Below are positions 49,441-61,898 of a stretch of 64,000 nt of DNA, one piece after another. Each line of letters starts with the position of its first letter. Within the stretch, counting starts at the first letter, position 1. The stretch lies in assembly GCF_963924675.1 (NCBI RefSeq), contig NC_089228.1:89930894-89994893 (forward strand), in the 5' to 3' direction. Both the position numbers and the translations under genes were made by a program. Below the pieces are notes generated by a model. That model saw only the letters and a program-made list of their open reading frames with translations. It did no database searches and had not been told where the DNA came from. Source of the DNA: Phocoena phocoena. Taxonomy: Eukaryota; Chordata; Mammalia; Artiodactyla; Phocoenidae.

Positions 49441-52407
49441 CCCTGGGATTCCAGCGCCTTAAGAAGGACGCTGTTCAAGAAGGCACGTTCGTTCTCCTCT
49501 CTATTTTCCCCCTCCATTTCTTTATTCGCCTTTTCACAATTGCCGAAACCATAATGATGGAATGGAATGCGGAGGCTTTCCGTTCCTGTTTTTAAAACGT
49601 TAAAGCTTAGGGGGAAAGAAAAAGAAAAAAGAAAAAGAAGGCCAAATGCAGATTTTTGGTGAAGGGACGTGTAAGTAAAACCAAAACGTCGTAGGGTTTT
49701 TCTTTTACCCATCTAGATGCAAAAGTGGGCTCAAGAAATGCAATTGCCTTCAGCATTAAATTAGGGCACGTAAATATTAAAAATGCATGGGCACGGAATA
49801 TTTAAAATTTCACCATGACATATAATATTAATCCGTTTTATGTAAAATTCATACCTGTAACTTAATGTAGGCCATTAATGCACTGCTTCACGTACCCCGC
49901 TTTAAATAAGATACTGAGAATGTCCAGAATCTCCTCCTTTTGCAACGAAGCATTAAAATTCACACTTCCAGTCCCTGGAGTCCTGCTTGGGCCCCACCCT
50001 GCAGAAAAGTCTGCTAATTAAAGACGTTTCTGTGTTAGATTTCTAATGGGAAAGCTGTCCTTCAATGGCTCAAAACAAAATTGCACAATGAACTTTGATA
50101 GGGCCTTGTGTGTACTCTGCAAGGAAAACTTGAGCCCTTCAGATAAGAAATGAGCATAAAAACTCTGTCAGTGGGGACATGAATTTTGTGTGCCTTTACC
50201 CTGCAAACCTCCCACCTTTAGACAAGCTAGGAGATGAATTAACTCAAGAATTTTCTTAATTTATATACATGATATGGATTGATGCCTTCATTTTTATAGA
50301 TAATTGAAAGAAAGAGATATGGACCTCATTTCTTCTTGTCTACCCACTGTAAGGAAACCCTCCCTTCCTTCCCAGAACAGGAATACCTGAATCAGGCAGG
50401 AATTTTGTTTAACCACGTGGGTACTTTATGACTATTGCATTGCTATTTCCCCAGAGCACATTCCTTTTTCCTGATGAAGTGAGGAGTGACCTTTTAATGC
50501 TGGTTTCACAGGTAGATGCAACAACCCTCCTCTCCCCTAATCCTTATGCATTAAGGCCTCCGATAATTGTTGGGAAGCGAGTGACAGTCTCATTTACTCA
50601 TGAGCATACCTAGATGGTCTACATACACACTTATCAAGAAATGCAGAATTAGAAAACCCAAAAGAAGGCTCTCTTCTAAATACAGGCATAGTTTTATATA
50701 GGCTTAAATTGATATAAATACACACAGAGTGAATATTGTCAATTTTGATAGAAGGCTGGGCAAGGGAGCCCTGCTGGGTGTAAGCTATTCCCCTGGAGCC
50801 AGTCACATCAGCATAGGTGATAATAATAAAAGGATATATGTACAGATGTTTTGTTCCATTGATTTTTTTCCCCTCCTTCCTAGAGTTTAAAAACTGCTCC
50901 AAAATTTAAAACCTAAGATTATTCTCTGCTTGGCAAAATGTAAGTATGCTAATATGCCTAGGGCACACTCACACTTCAGAACTTTACATGTCCTAGGTTG
51001 CTTAAATTTTAAGTTTGAAATAGGTGACACAAAGGGACAGTCGTATCCATCTTTTTGGACTTGGTGAAACCTCAGAGAGCCATGCGCTGGGTGTGGCCAG
51101 TGCCAGATACCAAAGTTTCAAGTTTTTGGGGGGTTGCTCTGTGTGTGACTGGCTTAAAGTCGGAAAGACTGAGTGACTTTGGGACTCTGGGGGCTAAGTT
51201 AAAGGAATGTACTCTGGCCACATGATCAAGAACACCCAGGAAAAATGTGATCTCCGAATCCTGCCAGCAGAGGAGGTAGAATCAGTTATTGTATCCCTCT
51301 TTGTGAAGGTGGGAAGGCAGGAAGATATTAAAAAAAAAAAAATCAGAGTTCTACATAAAACACGATACAGTGGAAAGAAGGTATACATCCTGTGCTTTTT
51401 GGCCCAGGAAACGAGAGTCCTAGGAGCTACACAGCGTTATGTTTTTGATTTTTAGACACAGTCACTTACATGACGTCAAAGCTAAAGTCACGAAAGACTC
51501 CAGGCACTGATAGTTCAAAAGAAGAGGTTACTCAGCACTTGCCAGCTTTTGGAAAAACCTTACAAGCGACATTATTTCTGCCGTGTAGAAAAAGAAATTC
51601 AGTTTCCCACGACTCTTACTTCAAACTGCTTCCCTCGCGCTTGTAAAAGTAAGGCAGACCAGCCAAAAGCCCTTTGCCATGAAAGTGCTAGACTCCCAAA
51701 ATATACCTCAATGGGAAACGGGGGTGAAATATTCATAGGAGAATTGCTAGGGAGTCCTGGTGACCAGAGTCATGTGTACACTCCTCCTCCAGACAAAGGG
51801 GTCTGCAGCCCTTTCTGGGGTTGCTTTCTAGATGCTAATCAGACCCTCGCTGAACTGCAACACCCAGGCTCTTAGAATTCACAATCGCCCTGTGTTTACA
51901 TGAAGCAAGGGTATCCAAGCATATTGTGCTATTCAGCCCAAATGCCTTTTTAGGACTTGATACTTCTTTCTCCATGGCCTGCAGTGAAACAGTGGGTGGG
52001 CTCAGGCACACAGATAAACATGAGCGTTCCCATGCCTTGGTCCCTCTCTGGATGTAAGTGGTCACTGCACAAGGCACATGCATTCTTTCCGGGCATAAGA
52101 AACCCCTATGTACTCTGCTGCAGGAAAGTCCCTTGCTCCAAAAGAGTAAATTGGGCAATGAGGCAATTCAAACTCAAGGCTGCTTTATCTGGTACTAAGC
52201 ATTACAGACTTACTTGTGCTACCCTTGGACTGCTGATACCAGTCCCGGAAACGCTGATGACCTCTTGGTTTGCCCGGTCTTGGAAAAGGCGTATAGGAAG
52301 AGGACTTTATAATACTGAACACAGCTGGGCAGTTGTGGCCATCAAAAATGCCTACTACAGGAGTTTTGAAAGGTAGTCTGTTGAAATAAGATGTAGGTGA
52401 TTTTTTT
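49441..52407. other. Repeat-poor region upstream of ID4
   Basis: No transposon or coding gene recognised. The AT-rich stretch at 49735-49900 has several TAAT/ATTA homeodomain-type cores and looks like a candidate conserved element. A full CRE lies at 51471. The enhancer role is inferred. Confidence 0.4.
51471..51478. promoter_or_regulatory. Full palindromic CRE (TGACGTCA)
   Basis: A perfect cAMP-response-element octamer in non-repetitive sequence about 2.5 kb upstream of the ID4 start. CREB/ATF or AP-1 family proteins bind this motif. CG-containing octamers are rare outside CpG islands in this genome, but a single motif may still be chance. Confidence 0.3.
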
Positions 52408-52420
52408 AAAAAGCTCTCCT

Positions 52421-52693
52421 CGGGCTTCCCTGGTGGCTCAGTGGTTGAGAATCTGCCTGCCAATACAGGGGACACGGGTTCGAGCCCTGGTCTGGGAAGA
52501 TCCCACATGCCGCGGAGCAACTAGGCCTGTGAGCTACAACTACTGAGCCTGTGCGTCTGGAGCCTGTGCTCCGCAACAAGAGAGGTAAGCGACAGTGAAA
52601 GGCCCGCGCACCGCGATGAAGAGTGGCCCCCGCTTGCCACAACTAGAGAAAGCCCTCGCATAGAAACGAAGACCCGACACAGCCAAAAAAAAA
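52421..52693 (+). mobile_element. CHR-1-type SINE (long form)
   Basis: Plus-oriented, from GGGCTTCCCTGGTGGCTCAG to an A14 tail. The target duplication AAAAAGCTCTCCT (52408-52420) is matched by AAAAACCTCTCCT (52694-52706) with one mismatch. Confidence 0.92.
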
Positions 52694-52794
52694 AAAAACC
52701 TCTCCTTAGATTAAGGACAGAAAACGAGAAGACAGAGGTGTCATTTCTTTTTACCTTATGAGACATCAAGGACATGGGCTCAAAATCAGCCTGG

Positions 52795-52985
52795 GCTCCA
52801 GTTTTGGCTCCTTGATTTACTAGTTTTATATCATTAAGCTGGATTCTTAAATTCTTGTGCCTTTATATATGAAATGAAGATAAAACTATGTACTTCATAA
52901 GGTATTTATAATATATATGCAAACATGTAAAGTTTTTAGAGCAGTGTCTGGCATATAATGTGTGCAAAAAATGTTAACATTTATT
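52795..52985 (+). repeat. MIR SINE
   Basis: Decayed plus-strand MIR: TTTTGGCTCCTTGATTTACT near the start and AGCAGTGTCTGGCATATAAT near the end. Confidence 0.7.
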
Positions 52986-52999
52986 ATTATTTTTGGTAA

Positions 53000-53755
53000 A
53001 TAGTTCTTCCCAGTTTGTGGCTTGTCTTCTCATTCACTCAATCTTTTGAGAGCAGAAGTTTTTAATTTTGATGATGTTCAGTTAATCAATTTTTTCTTTT
53101 AAGGATCATGCTTTTGGTATTGATCTATCTAAGAAATCTTTGCATAACCCAAGGTAACAAAGGTTTTCTCCTATGTTTTCTTCTAGAAGTTTTATAATTT
53201 TTAGGTAGGGTTGGTTTCGCAGTCCTGCAGCTTATTCACTCACACAGGGTCCTGCTCATAGAAGGGCCCCATGCTTGGTTTAATGCTCTGCTATTAGCAT
53301 TTTGAAATTCTCAGTAATTTCTGAACAAGGGGACCTGCATTTTCATTTTGCATTGGGCCCACGTGATATGTAGCCAGTGTTGGTTTTATGTTTAGGTCTA
53401 TGATCTATTTTGAGGTTACTTTGGTATGTGGTTCAAGATATGGACTGACGTTAATATTTTTGCATATGCATATCCAATTGTTCCATTGGACTGCCTTTGC
53501 ACCTTTGTCAAAAGTTGGTTGTATATATGTATGGGTCTATTTCTGGCCTCTGAATTCTGTTCTGTTGGTCTATTTGTCTATTTTTACACTCTGATCACAC
53601 TGTCTTGATTACATAGCTTTATAATGTCTTGAAATCAGGTAGTGCTGATTGGTGGGTCTTCCAGCTTTGTTCTTTCTCCAAGTTGTTTGGCTAATCTGGA
53701 GATGCTGCCTTTCCGTATGAATGTTAGAATCAGTTTGTGAATTTCTTCAAAAAGG
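53000..53755 (-). mobile_element. L1 ORF2 segment, inverted 5' part of a twin-primed insertion
   Basis: Minus-strand ORF2 homologous to about 57560-58210 of the full-length L1. It is interrupted at 53216-53395 by an unrelated repeat. It abuts a plus-strand L1 3' segment, which fits one insertion event with an inverted 5' end. Non-coding. Confidence 0.75.
53216..53395 (-). repeat. Interspersed repeat, family not identified (copy B)
   Basis: Minus-strand copy of the family at 32675-32870: ATGCTTGGTTTAATGCTCTG, then TTTTGAAATTCTCAGTAATT. L1 homology stops before it and resumes after it (TTTATGTTTAGGTCTATGATC), so it lies within the L1. Confidence 0.55.
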
Positions 53756-54350
53756 GACTTGTACCCAGAATATATAAAGAACTCTTAGAACTCAGTAATA
53801 AGAAAACAAACAACCCAGTTAAAAAGTGGACACAAGACTCGATCGGACAATCCAGTTAAGTAAGATATGCAAATGATGAATGAGCACATGAAAAGATGCT
53901 CAGCGTCACTGATCATTTGGGTCTCGCTTCAAAACTACAATGAGATACCACTTACACACTTGTCAGAACTGCTAAAATTAAAAAGGCTGACCATACTAAA
54001 TACGGGTGAAGATGTGGAACAACTGGAGCTCTCTACACTGATGGTGGGAATGTAAACGGAGAAAAATCACTTTGGAAAACAGTTTAGCAGTTTATTAAAA
54101 AGTTAAACGTACACATATCATATGACCCATCCATTCCACTGCTAGGCATTTATCCAAGAGAGATAAAATCATATATCCAGGGGCCACGAAGGGACATGAG
54201 AATGATGGATGTGTTTATTATCTTGATTGTGGTAATGGTTTCACGGATATATAATACATTGAAACTTATCAAGTTGTACATCATATCTATACCTATTGTA
54301 TGCCAATTATATCTCCATAGAACTATTTAAAAGTATTAATTTTAAAAATT
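53756..54350 (+). mobile_element. L1 3' segment, second half of twin-primed insertion
   Basis: Plus strand, ORF2 C-terminal region and 3' UTR. Includes ATGAAAAGATGCTCAGCGTC, ACAATGAGATACCACTTACA and ATGGTGGGAATGTAAACGGA, and ends near CCATAGAACTATTTAAAAG. Many stops and indels. Confidence 0.8.
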
Positions 54351-55336
54351 AACGTTAGGATCTCAGAAGAGTCCCTTCCATGAATCCACCAGGGTTTGTT
54401 TTCTATCTTCCATAACTGGGCATTTTATAGTCTCACTCTTTCTCTTTCTTTTAAACTCTGTATCAAATTGCTCTCAAGCAGGCATTTTAGGATTAACTGA
54501 ATTCTGGTGAGATGCCCTCCAAAGCAGGCATGAGACATATACTGCTTCAATGTATCAGCTGTCATGGTTATGCATTAACATATTCAATCACTTGCCAGAA
54601 GTGGATTCTGCTAAAACCACATCCACTCCTCCCTGTTTTGTATTGTTCTGATGTGACAGGGATTTGAGGTTCTGAGGAGGACTCAGTCTGATTATTTGAA
54701 ATACTTTTCCCTTTTGCAAAAACTAAAGCTATGTTCTGGACTCTCATCTCCATGCTTCACCCCGGTTGTGACCTCTTCTGTCTCAATTACCCCAAATTAG
54801 CAGCTGCCGTGGGACAAATGCACACTGAGTGGAGAAGATAAACAGCCTCATCATTCTGTTTTCAGGATGGCCTAGGATTTTTTCCTCTTCACCATTTCCT
54901 TCCCAAGAAAATAAACAATCTAACAGGATTAAATGCATTCATTTCCAGAGCAGGGAGCAAAAATTCCCAATAGGCACCATATTTTTGCCTTTAAAATCCT
55001 ATGGCTCAATCTGTAGCCTCAGCTTCTCCATCTGGCAAGAGAAGGGATTTACAGGGATGGAGTGAGGATTAGCTGCTTTGAAAGCCCCAGAGGAAAGGCA
55101 GTAAGTAAACAATAGGGGGCAGTATACTTGCGCATAATAGATACTCAATGTCCATTAATGTCTGTGCCATTATTGAAAGGGGCTTGTAATAGGTAAAATG
55201 GTTATGAAGATGCCAAAGAGACCAAGTTCCTGCTTTAGCTTATCGTTATGCTTTAGCCTTTTGAGAAATTCAAAACAAAATTTATTTATTCGTTTGTTTG
55301 CTTATTTATTTATTACTTAAAAATTCGTGCCAATAA
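54351..55336. other. Unannotated intergenic sequence
   Basis: No gene. A weak MIR-like tail may lie near 55120-55160. Confidence 0.45.
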
Positions 55337-55543
55337 TTTTTTTTTTTTTTTTTTTTTTGCGGGCCTCTCACTGTTGTGGCCTCTCCCGTTGCAAAGCACA
55401 GGCTCCGGACGTGCAGGCTCAGCGGCCATGGCTCACGGGCCCAGCCACTCCGCGGCATGTGGGACCTTCCCGGACCGGGGCATGAACCCGCATCTCCTGC
55501 ATCGGCAGGCGGACTCTCAACAACTGCACCACCAGGGAAGCCC
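55337..55543 (-). mobile_element. CHR-2-type SINE
   Basis: Minus-oriented, with a 22-base T run (A-tail complement) at 55337-55358 and the end CACCACCAGGGAAGCCC. The long pure tail suggests a young copy. No clear target duplication was found. 55544-55907 after it shows nothing identified. Confidence 0.9.
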
Positions 55544-55919
55544 TAAATATTGATATATGTATTCCTCTGCTGCATTCTTTCTTGGAGCAGGTAATAATGT
55601 GAGGCTTTGCCAAGAAATGTTCTGCTCATAGCACAAATCATTGCTAGACTTAAGTGATGGAGGGGTTTCGTCATATTTCCCTTTCTTTTAAAGTGAACAC
55701 AAAATAATCTCAGAATATAGAAAGAGCACAATTAAATGTGTTTTAACTACTTAGAGGAAAGATACCAAATAAACAGTAATTTGCTTCATATCTTGGAACT
55801 GAATGTTGAATAGGAATCCATCACAGTAAATCTGCCTTCGCTGAGAAAAAAACCTTCCCATTTTCTTGATATCTAGGTCAAGGTTCCTAAGAACAGATAC
55901 AATGTTCAAGAAACAGTTG

Positions 55920-56273
55920 AATTGGGGCTTCCATGGTGGCGCAGTGGTTAAGAATCCGCCTGCCAATGCAAGGGACACGGGTTCGAGCCCTGGTCTGGGA
56001 AGATCCCACATGCCGCGGAGTAACTAAGTCCGTGTGCCACAACTGTCTCTGAGCTCTAGAGCCTGCAAGCCACAACTACTGAGCCCATGTACCACAACTA
56101 CTGAAGCCCGTGCGCCTAGAGCCCCTGCTCTGCATCAGGAGAAGCCACTTCAATGAGAAGCCTGTGCACTGCAACAAAGAGTAGCCCCTGCTTGCTGCAA
56201 CTAGAAAAAGCCTGCGTGCAGCAATGAAGACCCAACACAGCAACAAATAAATATAAATAAATAAATTTATAAA
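55920..56273 (+). mobile_element. CHR-1-type SINE (long form)
   Basis: Plus-oriented, starting GGGGCTTCCATGGTGGCGCA and ending in an (AAATAAAT)-type tail. The exact 12-bp target duplication AAGAAACAGTTG lies at 55908-55919 and 56274-56285. Confidence 0.93.
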
Positions 56274-56907
56274 AAGAAACAGTTGCATTATTTTTACCCT
56301 GAAGAGGAATTTTGGAGACATTTTTGTAGAACTCACGCAGTTGTCATTGGTTATTGGATGGCTCACAGTGTCAGCGAACTGTGTACCTGCGGTGGAAAAT
56401 GAGTGTGTGGAAAGTAGATGAACAGCATGAAAACTCACTTGTATGTAGAATAATTAAACGAGTACATTTTTCTCCTAGTGCAACAAAGCACCAAAGGAAT
56501 TAAAGACGCAGAATTAAAGAAAAGAGACTGAGTTAACTTTGAACTTTATCAACGTTGGTAATTGTATATAAAAATAGTTCAGTTTGAACAAACCATCCCT
56601 TTGGGAGGGATTACAGGTAGAACTATTTTCTCTGGAATAAAATTAAATGATATTATAATCTTAAATGAAATATTTTTTCTTTTTAAAAAATTTTTAAATT
56701 TAATTTTATTTATTTTTTTATATAGCAAGTTCTTATTAGTCATCAATTTTATACACATCAGTGTATACATGTCAATCCCAATCACCCAATTCATCATACC
56801 ACCACCACCACTGCCCCGCTGCTTTGCCCCCTTGGTGTCCATACATTTGTTCTCTACATCTGTGTCTCAATTTCTGCCTTACAAACCGGTTCCTCTGTAC
56901 CATTTTT

Positions 56908-59900
56908 CTAGGTTCCACATATATGCATTAATATACGATATTTGTTTTTCTCTTTCTGACTTACTTCACTCTGTATGACAGTCTCTAGATCCATCCACGT
57001 CTCTACAAATGACCCAATTTCGTTCCTTTTTATGGCTGAGTAATATTCCATTGTATATATGTACCACATCTTCTTCATCCATTCGTCTGTTGATGGGCAT
57101 TTAGGTTGATTCCATGTCCTGGCTATTGTAAATAGTGCTGCAATGAACATTGGGGTGCATGTGTCTTTTTGAGTTACGGTTTTCTCTGGGTATATGCCCA
57201 GTAGTGGGATTGCTGGGTCATATGGTAATTCAATTTTTAGTTTTCTAAGGAACCTCCATACTGTTCTCCATAGTGGCTGTATCAATTTACATTCCCACCA
57301 AAAGTGCAAGAGGGTTCCCTTTTCTCCACACCCTCTCTAGCATTTGTTGTTTGTAGATTTTCTGATGATGCCCATTCTAACTGGTGCGAGGTGATACCTC
57401 ATTGTAGTTTTGATTTGCATTTCTCAAATAATTAGTGATGTTGAGCATCTTTTCATGTGCTTCTTGGCCATCTGTATGTCTTCTTTGGAGAAATGTCTAT
57501 TTAGGTCTTCTGCCCATTTTTGGATTGGGTTGTTTGTTTTTTTAATATTGAGCTGCATGAGCTGTTTATATATTTTGTAGATTAATCCTGTGTCTGTTGA
57601 TTCATTTGCAAATATTTTCTCCCATTCTGAGGGTTGTCTTTTCGTCTTGTTTGTTTCCTTTGCTGTGCAAAAGCTTTGAAGTTTCATTAGGTCCCATTTG
57701 TTTATTTTTGTTTTTATTTCCATTACTCTAGGAGGTGGATCAAAAAAGATCTTGCTGTGCTTTATGTCAAAGAGTGTTCTTCCTATGTTTTCCTCTAAGA
57801 GTTTTACAGTGTCCAATCTTACATTTAGGTCTCGAATCCATTTTGAGTTTATTTCTGTGTATGGTGTTAGGGAGTGTTCTAATTTTGTTCTTTTACGTGT
57901 AGCTGTCCAGTTTTCCCAGCACCAATTATTGAAGAGACTGTCTTTTCTCCGTTGTATATCCTTGCCTCCTTTGTCATAGATTAGTTGACCACAGGTGCGT
58001 GGGTTTATCTCTGGGCTTTCTATCTTGTTCCATTGATCTATGTTTCTGTTTTTGTGTCAGTAAAATATTGTCTTGATTACTGTAGCTTTGTAGTATAGTC
58101 TGAAGTCAGGGAGTCTGATTCCTCCAGCTCCGTTTCTTTCCCTCAAGACTGCTTTGGCTATTCGGGGTCTTTTGTGTCTCCATACAAATTTTGAGATTTT
58201 TTGTTCTAGTTCCGTAAAAAATGCCATTGGTAATTTGATAGCAATTACATTGAATCTGTAGATTGCTTTGGGTAGTATAGTCATTTTCACAATATTGATT
58301 CTTCCAATCCAAGAACATGGTATATCTCTCCATCTATTGGTATCATCTTTAATTTCTTTCACCAGTGTCTTAAAGTTTTCTGCATACAGGTCTTTTGTCT
58401 CCCTAGGTAGGTTTATTCCTAGGTATTTTATTCTTTTTGTTGCAATGGTAAATGGGAGTGCTCCCTTAATTTCTCTTTCAGGTTTTTCATCTTTAGTGTA
58501 TAGGAATGCAAGAGGTTTCTGTGCATTAATTTTGTATCCTGCTACTTTACCAAATTCATTGATTAGCTCTAGTCGTTTTCTGGTGGCATCTTTAGGATTC
58601 TCTATGTATAGTATAATGTCATCTGGCAACAGTGACAGTTTTACTTCTTCTTTTCCAATTTGTATTCCTTTTATTTCTTTTTCTTCTCTGATTGTCATAG
58701 CTAGGACTTCCAAAAGTATGTTGAATAATAGTGGTGAGGGTGGATATCCTTGTCTTTTTCCTGATCTTAGAGGAAATGCTTTCAGTTATTCAGCATTGAG
58801 AATGCTGTTTGCTGTGGGTTTGTTATATATCACCTTTATTATGTTGAGGTAGGTTCGCTCTATGCCCACTTTCTGGAGAGTTTTTATCATAAATGGGTGT
58901 TGAATTTTGTCAAAAGCTTTTTCTGCATCTATTGAGATGATCATATGGTTTTTCTCCTTCAATTTGCTAATATGGTGTATCACATTGATTGATTTGCGTA
59001 TATTGAAGAATCATTGCATCCCTGGTATAAATCCCACTTGATCATGGTGTATGATCCTTTTAATGTGTTGTTGGATTCTGTTTGCTGGTATTTTGTTGAG
59101 GATTTTTGCATCTATGTTCATCTGTGAATTGGCCTGTAGTTTGCTTTTTCTGTGAAATCTTTGTCTGGTTTTGGTATCAGGGAGACGGTGGCCTCATAGA
59201 ATGAGTTTGGGAGTGTTCCTTCCTCTGCAATTTTTTGGAAGAGTTTGAGAAGGATGGGTGTTAGCTCTTCTCTAAATGTTTGATAGAATTCACCTGTGAA
59301 GCCATCTGGTCCTGGACTTTTGTTTGTTGGAAGATTTTTTTTTTTTTTTGGTGGTACGCTGGCCTCTCACTGTTGTGGCCTTCTCCCATTGCAGAGCACA
59401 GACTCCGGACACGCAGGCTCAACAGCCAGGGCTCACAGGCTCAGCCACTGTGGGGCATGTGAGATCTTCCCGGACCGGGTCACGAACCCGTGTCCCCTGC
59501 ATCGGCAGGCAGACTCTCAACCGCTGCACCACCAGAGAAGCCCTGTTGGAAGATTTTTAATCACAGTTTCAATTTCATTATTTGTGATTGGTCTGTTCAT
59601 ATTTTCTATTTCTTTCTGGTTCAGTCTTGGAAGGTTATACCTTTCTAAGAATTTGTTCATTTCTTCCACGTTGTCCATTTTATTGGCATAGTTGCTTGTA
59701 GTAGTCTCTTAGGATGCTTTGTATTTCTGTGGTGTCTGTTGTAACTTCTCATTTTTCATTTCTAGTTTTATTGATTTGAGTCCTCTCCCTCTTTTTCTTG
59801 ATGAATCTGGCTAATGGTTTATCAATTTTGTTTATCTTCTCAAAGAACCAGCTTTTAGTTTTATTGATCTTTGCTATTCTTTTCTTTGTTTCTATTTCAT

Positions 59901-60934
59901 TTATTTCTGCTCTGATCTTTATGATTTCTTTCCTTCTGCTAACTTTGGGTTTTGTTTGTTCTTCTTTCTCCAGTTCCTTTAGGTGTAAGGTTAGATTGTT
60001 TATTTGAGATTTTTCTTGTTTCTTGAGGTAGGCTTGTATAGCTATAAACTTCCCTCTTAGAACTGCTTTTGCTGCATCCCATAGGTTTTGGATCATCGTG
60101 TTTTCATTGTCATTTGTCTCTCGGTATTTTTTGATTTCCTCTTTGATTTCCTCAGTGATCTCTTGGTTATTTAGTAATGTATTGTTTAGCCTCCATGTGT
60201 TTGTGTTTTTTACGTTTTCTTCACTGTAATTCATTTCTAATCTCATAGCATTGTGGTCAGAAAAAGATGCTTGATATGATTTCAATTTTCTTAAATTTAC
60301 TGTGGCTTGATTTGTGACCCAAGATGTGATCTATCCTGGCGAATGTTCCATGCGCACTTGAGAAGAAAGTGTAATCTGCTGTTTTTGGATGGAATGTCCT
60401 ATAAATATCAATTAAATCTATCTGGTCTATTGTGTCATTTAAAGCTTCTGTTTCTTTATTTCTTTCATTTTGGATTATCTGTCCATTGGGGTAAGTGAGG
60501 TGTTAAAGTCCCCCACTATTATTGTGTTACTGTCGATTTCCTCTTTTATAGCTGTTAGCAGTTGCCTTATGTATTGAGGTGCTCCTGTGCTGGGTGCATA
60601 TATATTTATAATTGTTTTATCTTCTTCTTGGATTGATCCCTTGATCATTATGTAGTGTCCTTCCTTGTCTCTTGTAACTTTCTTTATTTTAAAGTCTATT
60701 TTATCTGAGTATTGCTATTCCAGCTTTCTTTTGATTTCCTTTTGCATGGAATATCTTTTTCCATCCCCTCACTTTCAGTCTGTATGTGTCCCTAGGTCTG
60801 AAGTGGGTCTCTTGTAGACAGCATATATATAGGTCTTGTTTTTGTATCCATTCAGCAAGCCTGTGTCTTTTGGTTGGAGCATTTATTCCTTTCACGTTTA
60901 AGGTAATTATCGATATGTATGTTCCTATGACCAT
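56908..60934 (-). pseudogene. L1 ORF2 (endonuclease and reverse transcriptase), broken
   Basis: Encoded an endonuclease/reverse transcriptase that nicks target DNA and copies the L1 RNA. The N-terminal endonuclease begins at 60934, with LNVKG and the catalytic-type QETHF visible within the first 45 residues. The RT covers about 58980-58060. Its active-site FADD is changed to LPDD at about 58628-58617, leaving the two Asp but altering the preceding residues. The C-terminal part ends near 56908. Several stops and frameshifts cut it into open pieces, the longest 218 codons (58713-58057). A CHR-2 SINE interrupts it at 59340. It cannot yield a working protein. Confidence 0.92.
59340..59543 (-). 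mobile_element. CHR-2-type SINE nested in L1 ORF2
   Basis: Minus-oriented, with a T-run at the left and the end CACCAGAGAAGCCC. The exact 15-bp target duplication TGTTGGAAGATTTTT (59325-59339 and 59544-59558) is L1 sequence, proving that the SINE arrived after the L1. Confidence 0.96.
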
Positions 60935-60992
60935 TTTCTTAATTGTTTTGGGTTTGTTTTTGTAGGTCCTTTTCTTCTCTTGTGTTTCCCAC

Positions 60993-61898
60993 TTAGAGAA
61001 GTTCCTTTAGCATTTGTTGTAAAGCTGGTTTGGTGGTGCTGAATTCTCTTAGCTTTTTCTTGTCTGTAAAGCTTTAGATTTCTCCATTGAATCTGAATGA
61101 GATCCTTGCTGGGTAGGGTAATCAGAGTAATCTTGGTTGTATGTTCTTCCCTTTCATCACTTTAAGTATATCATGCCACTCCCTTCTGGCTTGTAAAGTT
61201 TCTGATGAGAAATCAGCTGTTAACCTTATGGGAGTTCCCTTGTATGTTATTTGTCGTTTTTCCCTTGCTGCTTTCAATAATTTTTCTTTCTCCTGAATTT
61301 TTGCCAGTTTGATTACTATGTGTCTTGGCATGTTGCTCCTTGCGTTTATCCTATATGGGACTCTCTGCGCTTCCTGGACTTGAGTGGCTATTTCCTTTCC
61401 CATGTGAGGGAAGTTTTCGACTATAATCTCTTCAAATATTTTCTCGGGTCCTTTCTCTCTTCTCCTTCTGGGACCCCTATAATGCAAATGTTGTTGTGTT
61501 TAATGTTGTCCCAGAGGTCCTTAGGTCTCATTTCTTTTCATTCCTTTTTCTTTATTCTTTTCCACAGCAGTGAATTCCACCATTCTGTCTTCCAGGGCAC
61601 TCATCCGTTCTTCTGCCTCAGTTATTCTGCTATCGATTCCTTCTATTGTAGTTTTCATTTCAGTTATTGTATTGTTCATCTCTGTTTGTTTGTTCTTTAA
61701 TTCTTCTAGGTCCTTGTTAAAGACTTCTTGCATTTTCTCCATCTTTGCCTCCATTCTTTTTCCGAGGTCCTGGATCATCTTCACTATCATTATTCTGAAT
61801 TCTTTTTCTGGAAGGTTACCTATCTTCACTTCATTTAGTTGTTTTTCTGGGGTTTTCTCTTTTTCCTTCATCTGGTATGTAGTCCTCTGCCTTTTCAT
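60993..61898 (-). pseudogene. L1 ORF1 (RNA-binding chaperone), broken
   Basis: ORF1p forms trimers by a coiled coil and coats L1 RNA. It starts MKRQRTTY at 61898. Residues ~25-115 are a charged helical coiled coil. A small deletion near 61525 shifts the frame into a stop at codon 126; the frame is regained downstream. The RNA-binding C-terminal part has the conserved LTADFSSETLQARREW block near 61180. A second disruption gives a stop at about 61122. The original TAA is at 60995-60993, about 58 bases before ORF2. Confidence 0.92.

Noticed and set aside
58268..58852. 194-codon plus-strand open frame
   Set aside because: It is the antisense shadow of the L1 reverse transcriptase pseudogene.
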